NCBI RefSeq assembly: GCF_030580995.1
Contig: NZ_JAUQSZ010000006.1
Span: forward strand, 1 to 64,000
Source of the DNA: Sphingomonas immobilis
GTDB lineage: Bacteria; Pseudomonadota; Alphaproteobacteria; Sphingomonadales; Sphingomonadaceae
Length of the DNA stretch: 64,000 nucleotides
Direction: 5' to 3'
Within the stretch, counting starts at the first letter, position 1. The number at the start of each line of letters is the position of its first letter. Both the position numbers and the translations under genes were made by a program. Below, piece by piece: positions 15,844 to 24,125 of this stretch. The notes beneath the pieces were generated by a model. It searched no databases, was not told the origin of the DNA, and saw nothing but the letters and a program-made list of their open reading frames with translations.

Positions 15844-16272
15844 TTACTTCGCCGCCGTCAGAATCTGCTGGCCGGAATGTTCGGTCCAGGCATTGAGCCA
15901 GGTCAGCGCCGCGAGTTCGGAAATGAACGCCTGGCCCTGACTGCTCATGTCGGCCTTGAGCCGAAGCTTCATCATGCTGTTCGTCACCAGCATCGCGGTA
16001 CGATCCCCCGGCTGGCGGATCGCGGCCATCGCATCGATGAGGTCGCGGCGCGCCTTTTCGCTGAACCGCGCTTCCAGACGATCATCGAATATCAGGCGAT
16101 AGGGATCGCCGTTGCGACGCGCAGCGACCATCGCGGCGGTAAGATCCGCGATGAGGCGCGGAACTTCCGAATCCCGGATGGCGCGTTGGACTTCCAGCAC
16201 GATCACGCCGTCGCCACGGTCTTCGGCGGGGGAAAGTAAATATGGTGGCATTGCGCCGGGCCCCTGGCTCAT
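15844..16272 (-). CDS. Hypothetical protein, STAS/SpoIIAA-like fold
   Basis: 142 aa from ATG 16272; a TTG at 16326 would add 18 residues (both have weak ribosome binding sites). The pattern GVIVLEVQRAIRDSEVPRLI, then YRLIFDDRLEARFSEKAR, then RTAMLVTNSMMKLRLKADM, resembles SpoIIAA/STAS-like proteins common in sphingomonads. These may bind lipids or act as regulatory adaptors. No catalytic residues seen. It converges with the phosphate transporter gene. Confidence 0.6.
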   Translation of the reverse strand: MSQGPGAMPPYLLSPAEDRGDGVIVLEVQRAIRDSEVPRLIADLTAAMVAARRNGDPYRLIFDDRLEARFSEKARRDLIDAMAAIRQPGDRTAMLVTNSMMKLRLKADMSSQGQAFISELAALTWLNAWTEHSGQQILTAAK

Positions 16273-16426
16273 GTCTGTCCGTGTCGATCCGTCGGGAATG
16301 GCGCGAACAAGGTTAAGATCGTTCAAAAACAGCGATTAGACATTGGTCGAAGTGACGGAGCTTGACCGCCCGGCGCGACCACGCAATCAGGCATGGGTGA
16401 AAGCCCATCCGATACCCGCGCACCCC

Positions 16427-17683
16427 ATGATACGTCACCGGCGGGTGCTGCTCGCCAGCCTGACCGGCACCACGGTCGAGTTCTACGATTTCTACATCTA
16501 CGCGACCGCCGCCTCGCTGGTGTTCGGTCCGCTGTTCTTCCCCGGCGAAGACAAATGGGTGCAGATGCTGTCGTCCTATGCGGTGTTCGCGGTCGCCTTC
16601 GTCGCGCGGCCGGTGGGAGCGGCGCTGTTCGGGCATTTCGGCGACCGGATCGGGCGCAAGTCGACGCTCGTCGCCAGCCTGATGTTGATGGGTGGATCGA
16701 CCGTCGCGATCGGATGCCTGCCGACCTACGAACAGATCGGCTGGTGGGCACCGGCGATCCTGTGCGTGCTGCGTTTCGGCCAGGGGCTGGGGCTGGGCGG
16801 CGAATGGGGCGGTGCGTCGCTGCTGGCGGTCGAGAATGCGCCGAAGGGGTGGGAGATGCGCTACGGCATGTTCCCGCCGCTCGGCGCGCCCGTGGGGTTC
16901 ATCGCCGCCAACGGCTTCTTCCTGGTCCTGGGCGCGGTGCTGGACGACCGTCAGTTCGCCGACTGGGGCTGGCGCCTGCCGTTCCTGACGAGCGCGGTGC
17001 TGGTGCTGATCGGTCTGTGGGTGCGCCTGAAGCTGACCGAGACCCCCGCCTTCCTGGAGGCGGAGGCGCAACACGCGATCCCCAAGGTGCCGATCGGCGA
17101 GCTGCTGCGCGATCATCTGCGGCCGGTGCTGGCGGGGACGTTCTGCGTCGTGTCGACCTTCGCGATCTTCTACCTCGCGACCGCTTTCGCCATCGGGTAC
17201 GGCACCGGCGTGCAGGGCCATCCGAAGCAGATCTATCTCTCGGTCGAGATGGCGGCGATCCTGTTCCTGGCGCTCGGCGTGGTCGTCGCGACGACGCTGT
17301 CGGACTGGTACGGCGTGCGGCGCGTGATGACGCTGGGGTTCGCGGGCTGTGCGATCGCGGGGCTGACGATGGCACCGGGGCTCGGTGCGTCGTCAATGGT
17401 CACGGTGTGGTTGTGGCTGAGCTTCGCGCTGTTCGGGATGGGCTTCACTTATGGCCCGCTTGGCGGGTTCCTGCCCGAACTGTTCCCGGCGGGCGTGCGC
17501 TACACGGCGGTGTCGCTGGTGTTCAGCCTCGGCGGCATCATCGGCGGCGGGCTGGCACCGATGGGTGCCGCGGCGCTGGTCAAGACCGGCGGGCTGGCAT
17601 CGGTCGGCTTGCTGCTGGTCGTGGCGGCGACGCTGAGCCTGATCGGTATGGCGCTGATCAGGCCGCGCGCCGCAGCAAGGTGA
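16427..17683 (+). CDS. MFS transporter, metabolite:H+ symporter (MHS) family
   Basis: 418 aa from ATG 16427 (MIRHRRVLLASLTGTTVEFY); an in-frame TTG at 16343 or GTG at 16395 would add an unconserved leader. Family marks: TTVEFYDFYIYATAASLVFG in TM1, FGHFGDRIGRKSTL (motif A), RFGQGLGLGGEWGGASLL, and GGFLPELFPAGVRYTAVSL near TM10. These are typical of proline/betaine, citrate or alpha-ketoglutarate symporters. Twelve hydrophobic segments. Substrate unknown and no catabolic neighbour helps. Its 3' end overlaps rsmD by 26 bp (convergent). Confidence 0.88.
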   Translation: MIRHRRVLLASLTGTTVEFYDFYIYATAASLVFGPLFFPGEDKWVQMLSSYAVFAVAFVARPVGAALFGHFGDRIGRKSTLVASLMLMGGSTVAIGCLPTYEQIGWWAPAILCVLRFGQGLGLGGEWGGASLLAVENAPKGWEMRYGMFPPLGAPVGFIAANGFFLVLGAVLDDRQFADWGWRLPFLTSAVLVLIGLWVRLKLTETPAFLEAEAQHAIPKVPIGELLRDHLRPVLAGTFCVVSTFAIFYLATAFAIGYGTGVQGHPKQIYLSVEMAAILFLALGVVVATTLSDWYGVRRVMTLGFAGCAIAGLTMAPGLGASSMVTVWLWLSFALFGMGFTYGPLGGFLPELFPAGVRYTAVSLVFSLGGIIGGGLAPMGAAALVKTGGLASVGLLLVVAATLSLIGMALIRPRAAAR

Positions 17684-18212
17684 TCTTGGCCTTGCCGTAG
17701 ACGCGGCTGGCCTCTTCCTCGAAGCCTGCCACATCGACGACTTCGCGCTTGCCGGTCTCGATGCTGACGATCGTCGCGTCGTTCACCCAGCCGAGCCGGG
17801 CGAGCTTGTCGAGCGCGACGAAGCCCGCGCCGCTGTCATAGGGCGGGTCCATCAGGATCAGGTCGAGCGGGGCGACCGCGGGCCCGAGCGCGAGGACAGA
17901 ACCGGCGCGGACATCGGCCTTGGCCCCCAGTTTAGAGACCTCCAGCTTGGCGATGTTGGCGCGCAGCGCGTCGAGCGCGGGCTTGTCCTGTTCGACGAAC
18001 AGGCAGGAGGCGGCACCGCGCGACAGCGCCTCGAGTCCGAGCGCGCCCGAGCCCGCGAAAAGATCGGCGACGGCAAGCCCTTCGAAACTGCCGACGCGGC
18101 TGGCAAGCATCGAGAACAAAGCCTCTCGAACGCGGTCGGCGGTGGGGCGGGTGGCGTCGCCCTTCGGCGTTACGAGCGGGCGGCCGCGCCACTCTCCGGC
18201 GATGATGCGCAT
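17658..18212 (-). CDS. rsmD: 16S rRNA (guanine(966)-N(2))-methyltransferase RsmD
   Basis: 184 aa, normal length. Start MRIIAGEWRGRPLVTPKGDA and the segment TRPTADRVREALFSML are diagnostic. The SAM-binding loop is DLFAGSGALGLEALSRGA and the catalytic motif DPPY is at 122-125. Methylates G966 in the 30S subunit. It follows the pseudouridine synthase gene by 3 nt, so two rRNA-modification genes form one unit. Confidence 0.95.
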   Translation of the reverse strand: MRIIAGEWRGRPLVTPKGDATRPTADRVREALFSMLASRVGSFEGLAVADLFAGSGALGLEALSRGAASCLFVEQDKPALDALRANIAKLEVSKLGAKADVRAGSVLALGPAVAPLDLILMDPPYDSGAGFVALDKLARLGWVNDATIVSIETGKREVVDVAGFEEEASRVYGKAKITLLRRAA

Positions 18213-18215
18213 GAC

Positions 18216-19469
18216 TTACTTCCGGCTGCGGGGAGGACGGGGTTTGCCGCTCGGCTTGCCGCGACCGCCCGAGGGGCCGGCCGTGCGGGGCGAGGCGGGG
18301 CGCGGCGGACGCGGGGCGGCATCGTCGCGATTGGCGCGGTGCGCGGCGGCACGCGCGGCGCGGGCGGGCTTGGCGACGGTCGACGGGGTTTCTGTGCCGC
18401 GCTTGGGCTTGGCGTCGTAGAAGCGCTTCGGTTTTATCGGCGCGGGTTGCGTCGCGCGTTCCTCGGCAGGGCGGCTGTCGCGCGGGGACCAGGTGGCGTC
18501 GCGCTGCGGGCTTGTCCTGGCGGCGTTGGCGCGGCGCGGCGCGGGGCGCGGTTCGGCGAAGGCGGCCTTGTCGGCGCGGGCCGCGACTTCGCGGGTGATG
18601 CGGGGCTTCGCCGGTGCGCGCGGGCCCTTCGCCGCAGCCGGTGCCGCGCGGCTTTCGCGCGGCGGCGCGGGGGACGGGCCTTTCGCCCGCGCCGGTTGCG
18701 GCAGGTCGATGCGCGTGGGGTTCTTGCGGAAGCTGGCGACGTCGTGCCCACGAACCTCGCCGACCTGGCCGGGGCCGAGATCGCCGAGCACGAACGGGCC
18801 GTAGCGCGTGCGGATCAGCCGCGAGACCTTGAGGCCGAGATATTCGAGCACGCGGCGGACTTCGCGGTTCTTGCCCTCGGTCAGGATCATCTCGATCCAG
18901 ACGTTCGCGCCGGTGCGGCGTTCGAGGTTGGCGTCGATCGAGCCGTAGCGCACACCCTCGATCTCGATGCCGTGGATCAGGTCTTCGAGCTGTTCCTGCG
19001 TGATCGGGCCGTAGGCGCGCGCGCGATAGGCGCGCTCGACGCCGGTCGCGGGCAGTTCGAGCTGGCGCTTCAGCTCGCCGTCGGTGGTGAGCAGCAGCAG
19101 TCCCTCGGTGGCGAGATCGAGCCGTCCGACGGGCACCACGCGCGGCAGATCCTTCGGCAGGCGATCGTAGATGGTCGGCCGCCCCGCCGGGTCGCGCTCG
19201 GTGACGAGCAGGCCGGGCGGCTTGTGATAGAGGAACAGGCGCGCGGGCGCGGGGGCTTCGACGGGGTTGCCGTCGACCGTCACGCCGTCGAGCGAGGGCA
19301 GGATCGTCGCGGGCGTATCGATCACCGTGCCGTTGAGCGCGACGCGCCCCTCGGCGATCATCCGCTCGACCTCGCGGCGCGAGGCGATGCCGGCGCGCGC
19401 GAGCAGCTTGGCGATGCGCTGCGTGTCTTTGGGGGCGGTGGGGGGCGGGGAAGGACGTTTCACCCGCAC
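18216..19469 (-). CDS. rluB: rRNA pseudouridine synthase, RluB family, with long basic tail
   Basis: 417 aa. An S4 RNA-binding domain (QRIAKLLARAGIASRREVER) is followed by the catalytic domain with the active-site motif VPVGRLDLATEGLLLLTTDG and the KNREVRRVLEYLGL signature. This family isomerises U2605 of 23S rRNA. From about residue 245 the protein becomes a ~170-residue disordered tail rich in P, A, R and K, unusually long compared with the enterobacterial enzyme. Start: GTG 19469, with another GTG two codons later; no ATG is available near the S4 domain. Confidence 0.9.
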   Translation of the reverse strand: MRVKRPSPPPTAPKDTQRIAKLLARAGIASRREVERMIAEGRVALNGTVIDTPATILPSLDGVTVDGNPVEAPAPARLFLYHKPPGLLVTERDPAGRPTIYDRLPKDLPRVVPVGRLDLATEGLLLLTTDGELKRQLELPATGVERAYRARAYGPITQEQLEDLIHGIEIEGVRYGSIDANLERRTGANVWIEMILTEGKNREVRRVLEYLGLKVSRLIRTRYGPFVLGDLGPGQVGEVRGHDVASFRKNPTRIDLPQPARAKGPSPAPPRESRAAPAAAKGPRAPAKPRITREVAARADKAAFAEPRPAPRRANAARTSPQRDATWSPRDSRPAEERATQPAPIKPKRFYDAKPKRGTETPSTVAKPARAARAAAHRANRDDAAPRPPRPASPRTAGPSGGRGKPSGKPRPPRSRK

Positions 19470-19571
19470 CTGATAGCGATTTTCGCTGTCCGCACCCGCA
19501 AAATTTCTTGCGCCCGATTTGTTGCCCGCGCGTTAAGGAACCGGACACGTAACGAAAGGCATCGGCAAACG

Positions 19572-20003
19572 ATGTTCGGGCGCAAGAAACGACGGATCAC
19601 GCGGCTCCTCATCGTAGAGGACGAACCGCTCGTGGCGTTCGATACCGAGCATTTCCTGCGTGATGCCGAATATGAGATCGTCGCGACGGTCGACCGTGTC
19701 GCCGATGCGCTGGCCGCGATCGGCGATGGCGCGGCGATCGATCTCGTGCTGGTCGACGTCAGCCTGTCGGATGGTAGCGGCGTGGATGTCGCCAAGGCGG
19801 CGCACGCGGCGAACATCCCCGTGCTGTTCGTGACCGGCCAGTGCCCCGAAGGCGGGCGCGCAGTGGCGAACGGGTGCCTCGCCAAGCCCTATGCGCAGCG
19901 CGATCTGCTCGCCGCGATCGGCGTGATCGAGGCGGTGCTGGACGGCAAGGCCACGCCGAAGCGACTTCCCGGCGGCCTCACGCTTTTCGCGGATGCCGCC
20001 TGA
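19572..20003 (+). CDS. Single-domain response regulator (REC only)
   Basis: 143 aa. The frame extends far upstream but that part is antisense to rluB, so the ATG at 19572 (MFGRKKRRITRLLIVEDEPL) is used. Receiver landmarks: acidic pocket E16/D17, phospho-acceptor D62 in VLVDVSLSDGSG, Thr in LFVTGQ, and K105 in LAKPY. No output domain. Cognate histidine kinase is not in the window. Such small regulators in alphaproteobacteria often act as phosphate sinks or relay elements of the general stress response. Confidence 0.87.
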   Translation: MFGRKKRRITRLLIVEDEPLVAFDTEHFLRDAEYEIVATVDRVADALAAIGDGAAIDLVLVDVSLSDGSGVDVAKAAHAANIPVLFVTGQCPEGGRAVANGCLAKPYAQRDLLAAIGVIEAVLDGKATPKRLPGGLTLFADAA

Positions 20004-20069
20004 GCGCCACTGTTGCGGGAACATTGCGCGGACTCTAGGCTGGCGGCGTGCCGGGGCTGGAGTGACGGA

Positions 20070-21395
20070 ATGGACGTGGTGGGGGAAAAGACCTGGTTCG
20101 ACGGGATAAAACCCTATGTCGAGAAGGCACCGCTGGCCTCGCTGGCGCTGGGCGTATCGTCCGCCTTCCCGCTGACGATGATCAACAGCACGCTGGCGAG
20201 CCGGCTTGCGGAAGCCGGGATCGAGAAGAAGAGCGTCACCGCCTTCGCGCTGATCATCCTCGCCTATAATCTCAAGTTCCTGTGGGCGTGGATCGTCGAG
20301 GGGGTGAAGCTGCCGTTCCTGCACCGGCTTGGGCAGCGTGTGTCGTGGCTCATCGTCATCTCGGTGCTGGTGTGTCTTGCCGCGATCAACCTAGGGCTGG
20401 CCGATCCCAAGGTGTCGCTGGCGGGGACGGCGACGGCGGCGCTGCTGCTGGGGATCGCGGGAGCGACCTTCGACATCGTCATCGACGCATACCGGATCGA
20501 GCTGCTCGAACCGCGCCAGTTGGGTGTCGGCGCGGGCATGGGGCAATATGGCTGGCGGATCGGGTCCGCGCTGCTCGGCGGGCTCGCGCTGGTGACGGCG
20601 CAGCGCTACGGCTGGGCGACCGCCTATTTCGTGAGCGCGGCCTTCGCGCTGCCTGCGCTGGTGACGGCGCTGCTGATGGGCGAGCCCAAGCGGCACGTAG
20701 AGATCACGGCGAAGCGCCCCGGTGGCAATATCGGCAAGGCGCTGGTCGGGCCGTTCGTGGAATTCTTCCAGCGGCCGGGCGCGGTGATCGTGCTGCTGTT
20801 CATCGTCATCCACAAGATCGGCGATACGCTGGCGAACCTGACCTTTCGCATCCTGTTCAACGACCTCGGCTTCAGCAAGGACGAGATCGCGCTGTACGAT
20901 GTCGGCGTCGGTTTCTGGGCATTGATGATCGGCGTGTTCGTGGGCGGCGTTCTCTATGCCAAGCTCGGCATGAAGCGGGCGGTGCTGATCAGCCTGGTGC
21001 TGATGGCGGTTTCCAACCTCAGCTTCGCAGGGCTGGCGGGGGCGGGCCACTCCAACCTCGGCATGGCGGCCGCGATCGGCTTCGAGAATTTCTCGAGCGG
21101 CGTCGGCGGCGTCGCGGTGACGGCGTATTTCTCGGCGCTGACCGACCTGCGCTTCACCGCCGCGCAATATGCGCTGATCTCGGCGGCATCGAGCATCTTC
21201 GGGCGGATCCTGTCGGGCACGATCGCGGGCGGCCTGGTCGAGCGGTTCGGCTTCGTGGACTTCTACCTGCTGACGACGGTGGCGGCGCTGCCCGGCGTGC
21301 TGCTGTTCTGGTGGATGCTGCGCGCAGGGATGGTCGACCGTTCGATCGGCGACGCGGGGACGCGCGATTCCGACGGGAGCGTCGATCCGGCATGA
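20070..21395 (+). CDS. MFS transporter, AmpG-like
   Basis: 441 aa; ATG 20070 chosen over an upstream in-frame ATG because family-like sequence begins at WFDGIKPYVEKAPLASLALG. Features recalling AmpG muropeptide permeases: FPLTMINSTLASRLAEAGI, LKFLWAWIVEGVKLPFL, and TFDIVIDAYRIELLEPRQLG with a charged motif in TM4-5. Twelve hydrophobic segments. It may carry anhydro-muropeptides for wall recycling, but other substrates are possible. Coupled through ATGA to the next gene. Confidence 0.8.
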   Translation: MDVVGEKTWFDGIKPYVEKAPLASLALGVSSAFPLTMINSTLASRLAEAGIEKKSVTAFALIILAYNLKFLWAWIVEGVKLPFLHRLGQRVSWLIVISVLVCLAAINLGLADPKVSLAGTATAALLLGIAGATFDIVIDAYRIELLEPRQLGVGAGMGQYGWRIGSALLGGLALVTAQRYGWATAYFVSAAFALPALVTALLMGEPKRHVEITAKRPGGNIGKALVGPFVEFFQRPGAVIVLLFIVIHKIGDTLANLTFRILFNDLGFSKDEIALYDVGVGFWALMIGVFVGGVLYAKLGMKRAVLISLVLMAVSNLSFAGLAGAGHSNLGMAAAIGFENFSSGVGGVAVTAYFSALTDLRFTAAQYALISAASSIFGRILSGTIAGGLVERFGFVDFYLLTTVAALPGVLLFWWMLRAGMVDRSIGDAGTRDSDGSVDPA

Positions 21396-22138
21396 TCCTC
21401 TATCTCGCCATGTTCGCGATCCAGGTCGCGTGCATCATCGACGTGATCCGCAACGGACGGAATCAGCTCTGGATCATGGCGCTGATGTTCCTGCCGGGCG
21501 CGAGCGCCTTCGCCTATGTGATCCTGGAGGTGCTCCCGCGCATCCAGAACAATCGCCACGTCCGCACCGCGCACGCCAAGGCGGTCGACGCGCTCAACCC
21601 GGAACGCGAGGTGAAGGCCGCGCGCCACGCGCTCGACATCGCCGACACCGCCGCCAACCGCCTGCGCATGGCCGACGCGCTGACCGCGCTGGGGCGGCAT
21701 CCTGAAGCGCTGCCGTATTACCATGACGCGATCGAGCGCGGGCCGCTCGACATGCGCACCGGCGAGAAACTCGCGCGGTCACAGTTCGAAACGGGCGATG
21801 CGGCGACGGCGCTGGCAACGCTGGAGGCGAACCCGCCCGCCAGCGCGCAGAGCGACCGCGACCGGCAGGGCTTGTTGCGCGCCCGCATCCTCGACGCGCT
21901 GGGGCGCAAGGAAGAGGCGCTGGAAATCTACGCCGATCTCGTCACGCGCATGCCGGGCGAGGAGACACGCTGCCGCTATGCCGCGCTGCTGATCGAGCAG
22001 GGCTGGGACAAGAAAGCGCTCGGCGTGCTGGAGGAGGTCGAGGCGCGGATGAAGCTGCTAGACCGCCAGCAGCGCGCGGCCGAGGCCGATATGTACCGCT
22101 GGGCGATGGAGCGGCTGCGCGAGTTGCGGGGGAAATAG
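21392..22138 (+). CDS. Membrane-anchored TPR protein
   Basis: 248 aa. The N-terminal ~55 residues contain two hydrophobic stretches (MILYLAMFAIQVACIIDVI and LWIMALMFLPGASAFAYVIL) reminiscent of PLDc_N-type membrane segments. The rest is a chain of TPR-like helix pairs: MADALTALGRHPEALPYYHD, LARSQFETGDAATALATLEA, LRARILDALGRKEEALEIYA. It probably scaffolds envelope proteins from the cytosolic or periplasmic face. Overlap with the transporter stop (ATGA) indicates one operon; a wall-recycling link is inference. Confidence 0.8.
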   Translation: MILYLAMFAIQVACIIDVIRNGRNQLWIMALMFLPGASAFAYVILEVLPRIQNNRHVRTAHAKAVDALNPEREVKAARHALDIADTAANRLRMADALTALGRHPEALPYYHDAIERGPLDMRTGEKLARSQFETGDAATALATLEANPPASAQSDRDRQGLLRARILDALGRKEEALEIYADLVTRMPGEETRCRYAALLIEQGWDKKALGVLEEVEARMKLLDRQQRAAEADMYRWAMERLRELRGK

Positions 22139-22198
22139 GTCGGGGTGGGCAGGCTTGGGGCGAGTGCTGTCCCTTCCTCACTCCAGCCCACCCCTGGC

Positions 22199-22218
22199 CC
22201 CTTCCGTGACCGGAAGGG
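22199..22218. terminator. 8-bp hairpin between convergent genes
   Basis: CCCTTCCG (22199-22206) pairs with CGGAAGGG (22211-22218), loop TGAC, in the gap between the TPR gene and the leftward DUF6628-like gene. No clear T-run on either side, but the position fits a bidirectional 3'-end signal. Confidence 0.45.
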
Positions 22219-22230
22219 ATAAAGAAGACT

Positions 22231-22662
22231 TTAGCCCCGACCGATCGGCCGCCCCGCATCCGCGAACGCCGCGGCGACCGCGGTCGCGCTCGCCAGCACG
22301 CCATCGGCGCGGCGCACGCCGAGCAGATCGCCGAGCAACACCGCCGCGCTGTCGGGTTGCGTTTCGCAGCGCGCGAGGATCGTCACCAGCGTCCGTTCCG
22401 ATGGGGTCATGCGGCCGCAGCACACGGGTGCGATGGCGATCGGCATGGTCGAGGCGGACGCGAGATCGGCCATCAACGCGCGGATCAGCGTCAGCGGGCG
22501 GCGGAAATCGCGGCCGAAACCGTGGACCAGCGCCTGCGCCGCGACCGCGTCGTTCAGCCCGTGCGCGCCGATCCGCCGCATCGCGAACAGGGCGAGCCGC
22601 GCATTGTCGCAGTCCGGCATGGGTGCGAGCGGGGCGTTGCTGGTCAGGGCGGCAATCGTCAT
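22231..22662 (-). CDS. DUF6628-like conserved protein
   Basis: 143 aa from ATG 22662, which has a good GGAGAG 7 nt upstream; a start at 22722 would add a non-conserved leader. The pattern LFAMRRIGAHGLNDAVAAQA, then FGRDFRRPLTLIRALMADLA, then APVCCGRMTPSE with a Cys pair, then RADGVLASATAVAAAFADLG-like end matches a sphingomonad-specific family I recall as DUF6628. The CC pair in a conserved position may bind metal. Function unknown. Confidence 0.72.
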   Translation of the reverse strand: MTIAALTSNAPLAPMPDCDNARLALFAMRRIGAHGLNDAVAAQALVHGFGRDFRRPLTLIRALMADLASASTMPIAIAPVCCGRMTPSERTLVTILARCETQPDSAAVLLGDLLGVRRADGVLASATAVAAAFADAGRPIGRG

Positions 22663-22704
22663 CGGGGGCTCTCCTGTTGTCGAGTCCCTTGTCCGAAATC
22701 CGCT

Positions 22705-22717
22705 ATTGATAGTCAAT
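22705..22717. promoter_or_regulatory. Perfect palindrome ATTGA-TAG-TCAAT, candidate operator
   Basis: An AT-rich 13-bp palindrome lies 43 bp upstream of the DUF6628-like start, within a local A+T-rich island (22700-22732) in otherwise G+C-rich DNA. It is similar in feel to alphaproteobacterial iron-regulator sites (Fur/Irr class), but the match is loose. Confidence 0.3.
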
Positions 22718-22727
22718 CGCAATAATA

Positions 22728-24125
22728 TCAGTCGGGAATCTCGTCGTTCGCGCGGAGCACTTCGCCCGCCAGATAGAGCGAACCGAGGATGAGGACGATC
22801 GGCGGCTCGGCCTGATCGGCGATCTCGACGATGTCGGCGAGCGCGCCCGGCACGTCTGCGGCGGTGTGCGCGGCGATACCCAGCGCGCGGGCGGTGGCGG
22901 CGAGATCGGCGGGCGCGTGATGCGCGTGATCGGGCACCGGCACGGCATGGAGCGTGGTGGCGAGGCCCGCGAACGGCGCGAGGAGACCGGCGGGATCCTT
23001 GTTCGACAGCATGCCGAGGATGAGGTGAACCTCGCTGCGGCCGGTGCCGGGGTGCGCGATCTGTTCGAGCGTCGCGGCAATGGCACCGGCGGCGGCGGGA
23101 TTGTGCCCGCCATCGAGCCAGAGCTGGCTGCCCGGCGGGAGCATCGCGGCGAGCGGGCCGGGCGCAAGATGCTGCATCCGCGCGGGCCAGGTCGTGCCGG
23201 TCGCCGCGGCGGTGAAGGACTGCGGCGGGATGGCGAGCGCGCTCTGGTGGCGCAGCATGGCGATGGCGAGCGCGAGGTTGCCGGGCTGATGCGGCCCGGC
23301 CATGCGCGGGAGCGGGGTTTCGACGGTGCCGCGTGCGTCCTCATATACGAGCGTCGCCCCGGCGGAGGCCGGGGCCGTTGCGTGTCGGGCACCTGGCTCG
23401 CCGTGTAACGTGGCGGCCCCGGCCCCCGCCGGGCCGACGATGTGGTGACGCCACTCGGTCCTCACTGCGCCTGCCTTCGCCGCGACTTCGGCGACGCGCG
23501 CGGCGATGTCGGGCGGGTATGCCATCGTCAGCAGCGGGACTCCCGGCTTGGCGATGCCCGCTTTCTCCCCCGCGATCTCCAGTGCGGTGTCGCCGAGGAA
23601 ACTCTGGTGATCGATACCGAGCTGGGCGATGCCGGTGACGAGCGGCGCGGGGATCACATTGGTCGCGTCGAGCCGCCCGCCGAGGCCGACCTCGATCACG
23701 CAGGCGTCGGCGGGGGTGCGGGAGAAGGCGAGGAAGGCGGCGGCGGTCGTCACCTCGAAGAAGCTCGCGCCGATATCCCCGGCATGGTCGAGCACTTCCG
23801 AAAGCAGCGCGGCGAGCGTGTCGTCGTCGATCAACGTGCCCGCGATGCGGATGCGCTCGTTGAAGCGGACGAGGTGCGGGCTGGTGTAGACGTGGCACGT
23901 CAGCCCCGCCGCCTCGATCGCCGCGCGCAGGAAGGCGCAGGTCGAACCCTTGCCGTTGGTGCCCGCGACGTGCAGCACCGGCGGCAGGCGAAGGTGCGGA
24001 TCGCCGAGCCGCGCAAGCAAGGCGGTGATGCGTTCCAGCCCGAGAATGTCCGCGCCTGGGGAGAGTGCCCACAACCGGTCGAGCTGCGCCTGCACGGCGG
24101 GAGCGGAGGAGGTGGCGGAGTCCAT
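22728..24125 (-). CDS. folC: Folylpolyglutamate synthase / dihydrofolate synthase
   Basis: 465 aa, ATP-dependent ligase adding glutamate to dihydropteroate and to reduced folates. P-loop VAGTNGKGSTCAFL (52-65), the VYTSPHLVRFNERI loop, VIEVGLGGRLDATN, GIDHQSFLGDTALEIAGEKAG-type segment, and the C-terminal LDGGHNPAA motif are present. Residues 231-257 (GPAGAGAATL to PASAGA) have no counterpart in the family as I know it: they are encoded by an inverted pair of palindromic repeats inserted in frame (23353-23438) between WRHHIV and TLVYEDARG. The ATG abuts the stop of the DUF559 gene (TGAATG), and its Shine-Dalgarno GGGAGGGGAG lies in another repeat. Confidence 0.94.
   Translation of the reverse strand: MDSATSSAPAVQAQLDRLWALSPGADILGLERITALLARLGDPHLRLPPVLHVAGTNGKGSTCAFLRAAIEAAGLTCHVYTSPHLVRFNERIRIAGTLIDDDTLAALLSEVLDHAGDIGASFFEVTTAAAFLAFSRTPADACVIEVGLGGRLDATNVIPAPLVTGIAQLGIDHQSFLGDTALEIAGEKAGIAKPGVPLLTMAYPPDIAARVAEVAAKAGAVRTEWRHHIVGPAGAGAATLHGEPGARHATAPASAGATLVYEDARGTVETPLPRMAGPHQPGNLALAIAMLRHQSALAIPPQSFTAAATGTTWPARMQHLAPGPLAAMLPPGSQLWLDGGHNPAAAGAIAATLEQIAHPGTGRSEVHLILGMLSNKDPAGLLAPFAGLATTLHAVPVPDHAHHAPADLAATARALGIAAHTAADVPGALADIVEIADQAEPPIVLILGSLYLAGEVLRANDEIPD
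23353..23438. repeat. Inverted REP-like pair inside the folC coding sequence
   Basis: Left copy 23353-23376 starts GTCGCCCCGGCGG; right copy 23415-23438 is its reverse complement at 22 of 24 positions. The spacing and CCCCGG/CCGGGG stems match the intergenic pairs in this window. The element keeps the folC frame open and adds 27 residues. Confidence 0.85.
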
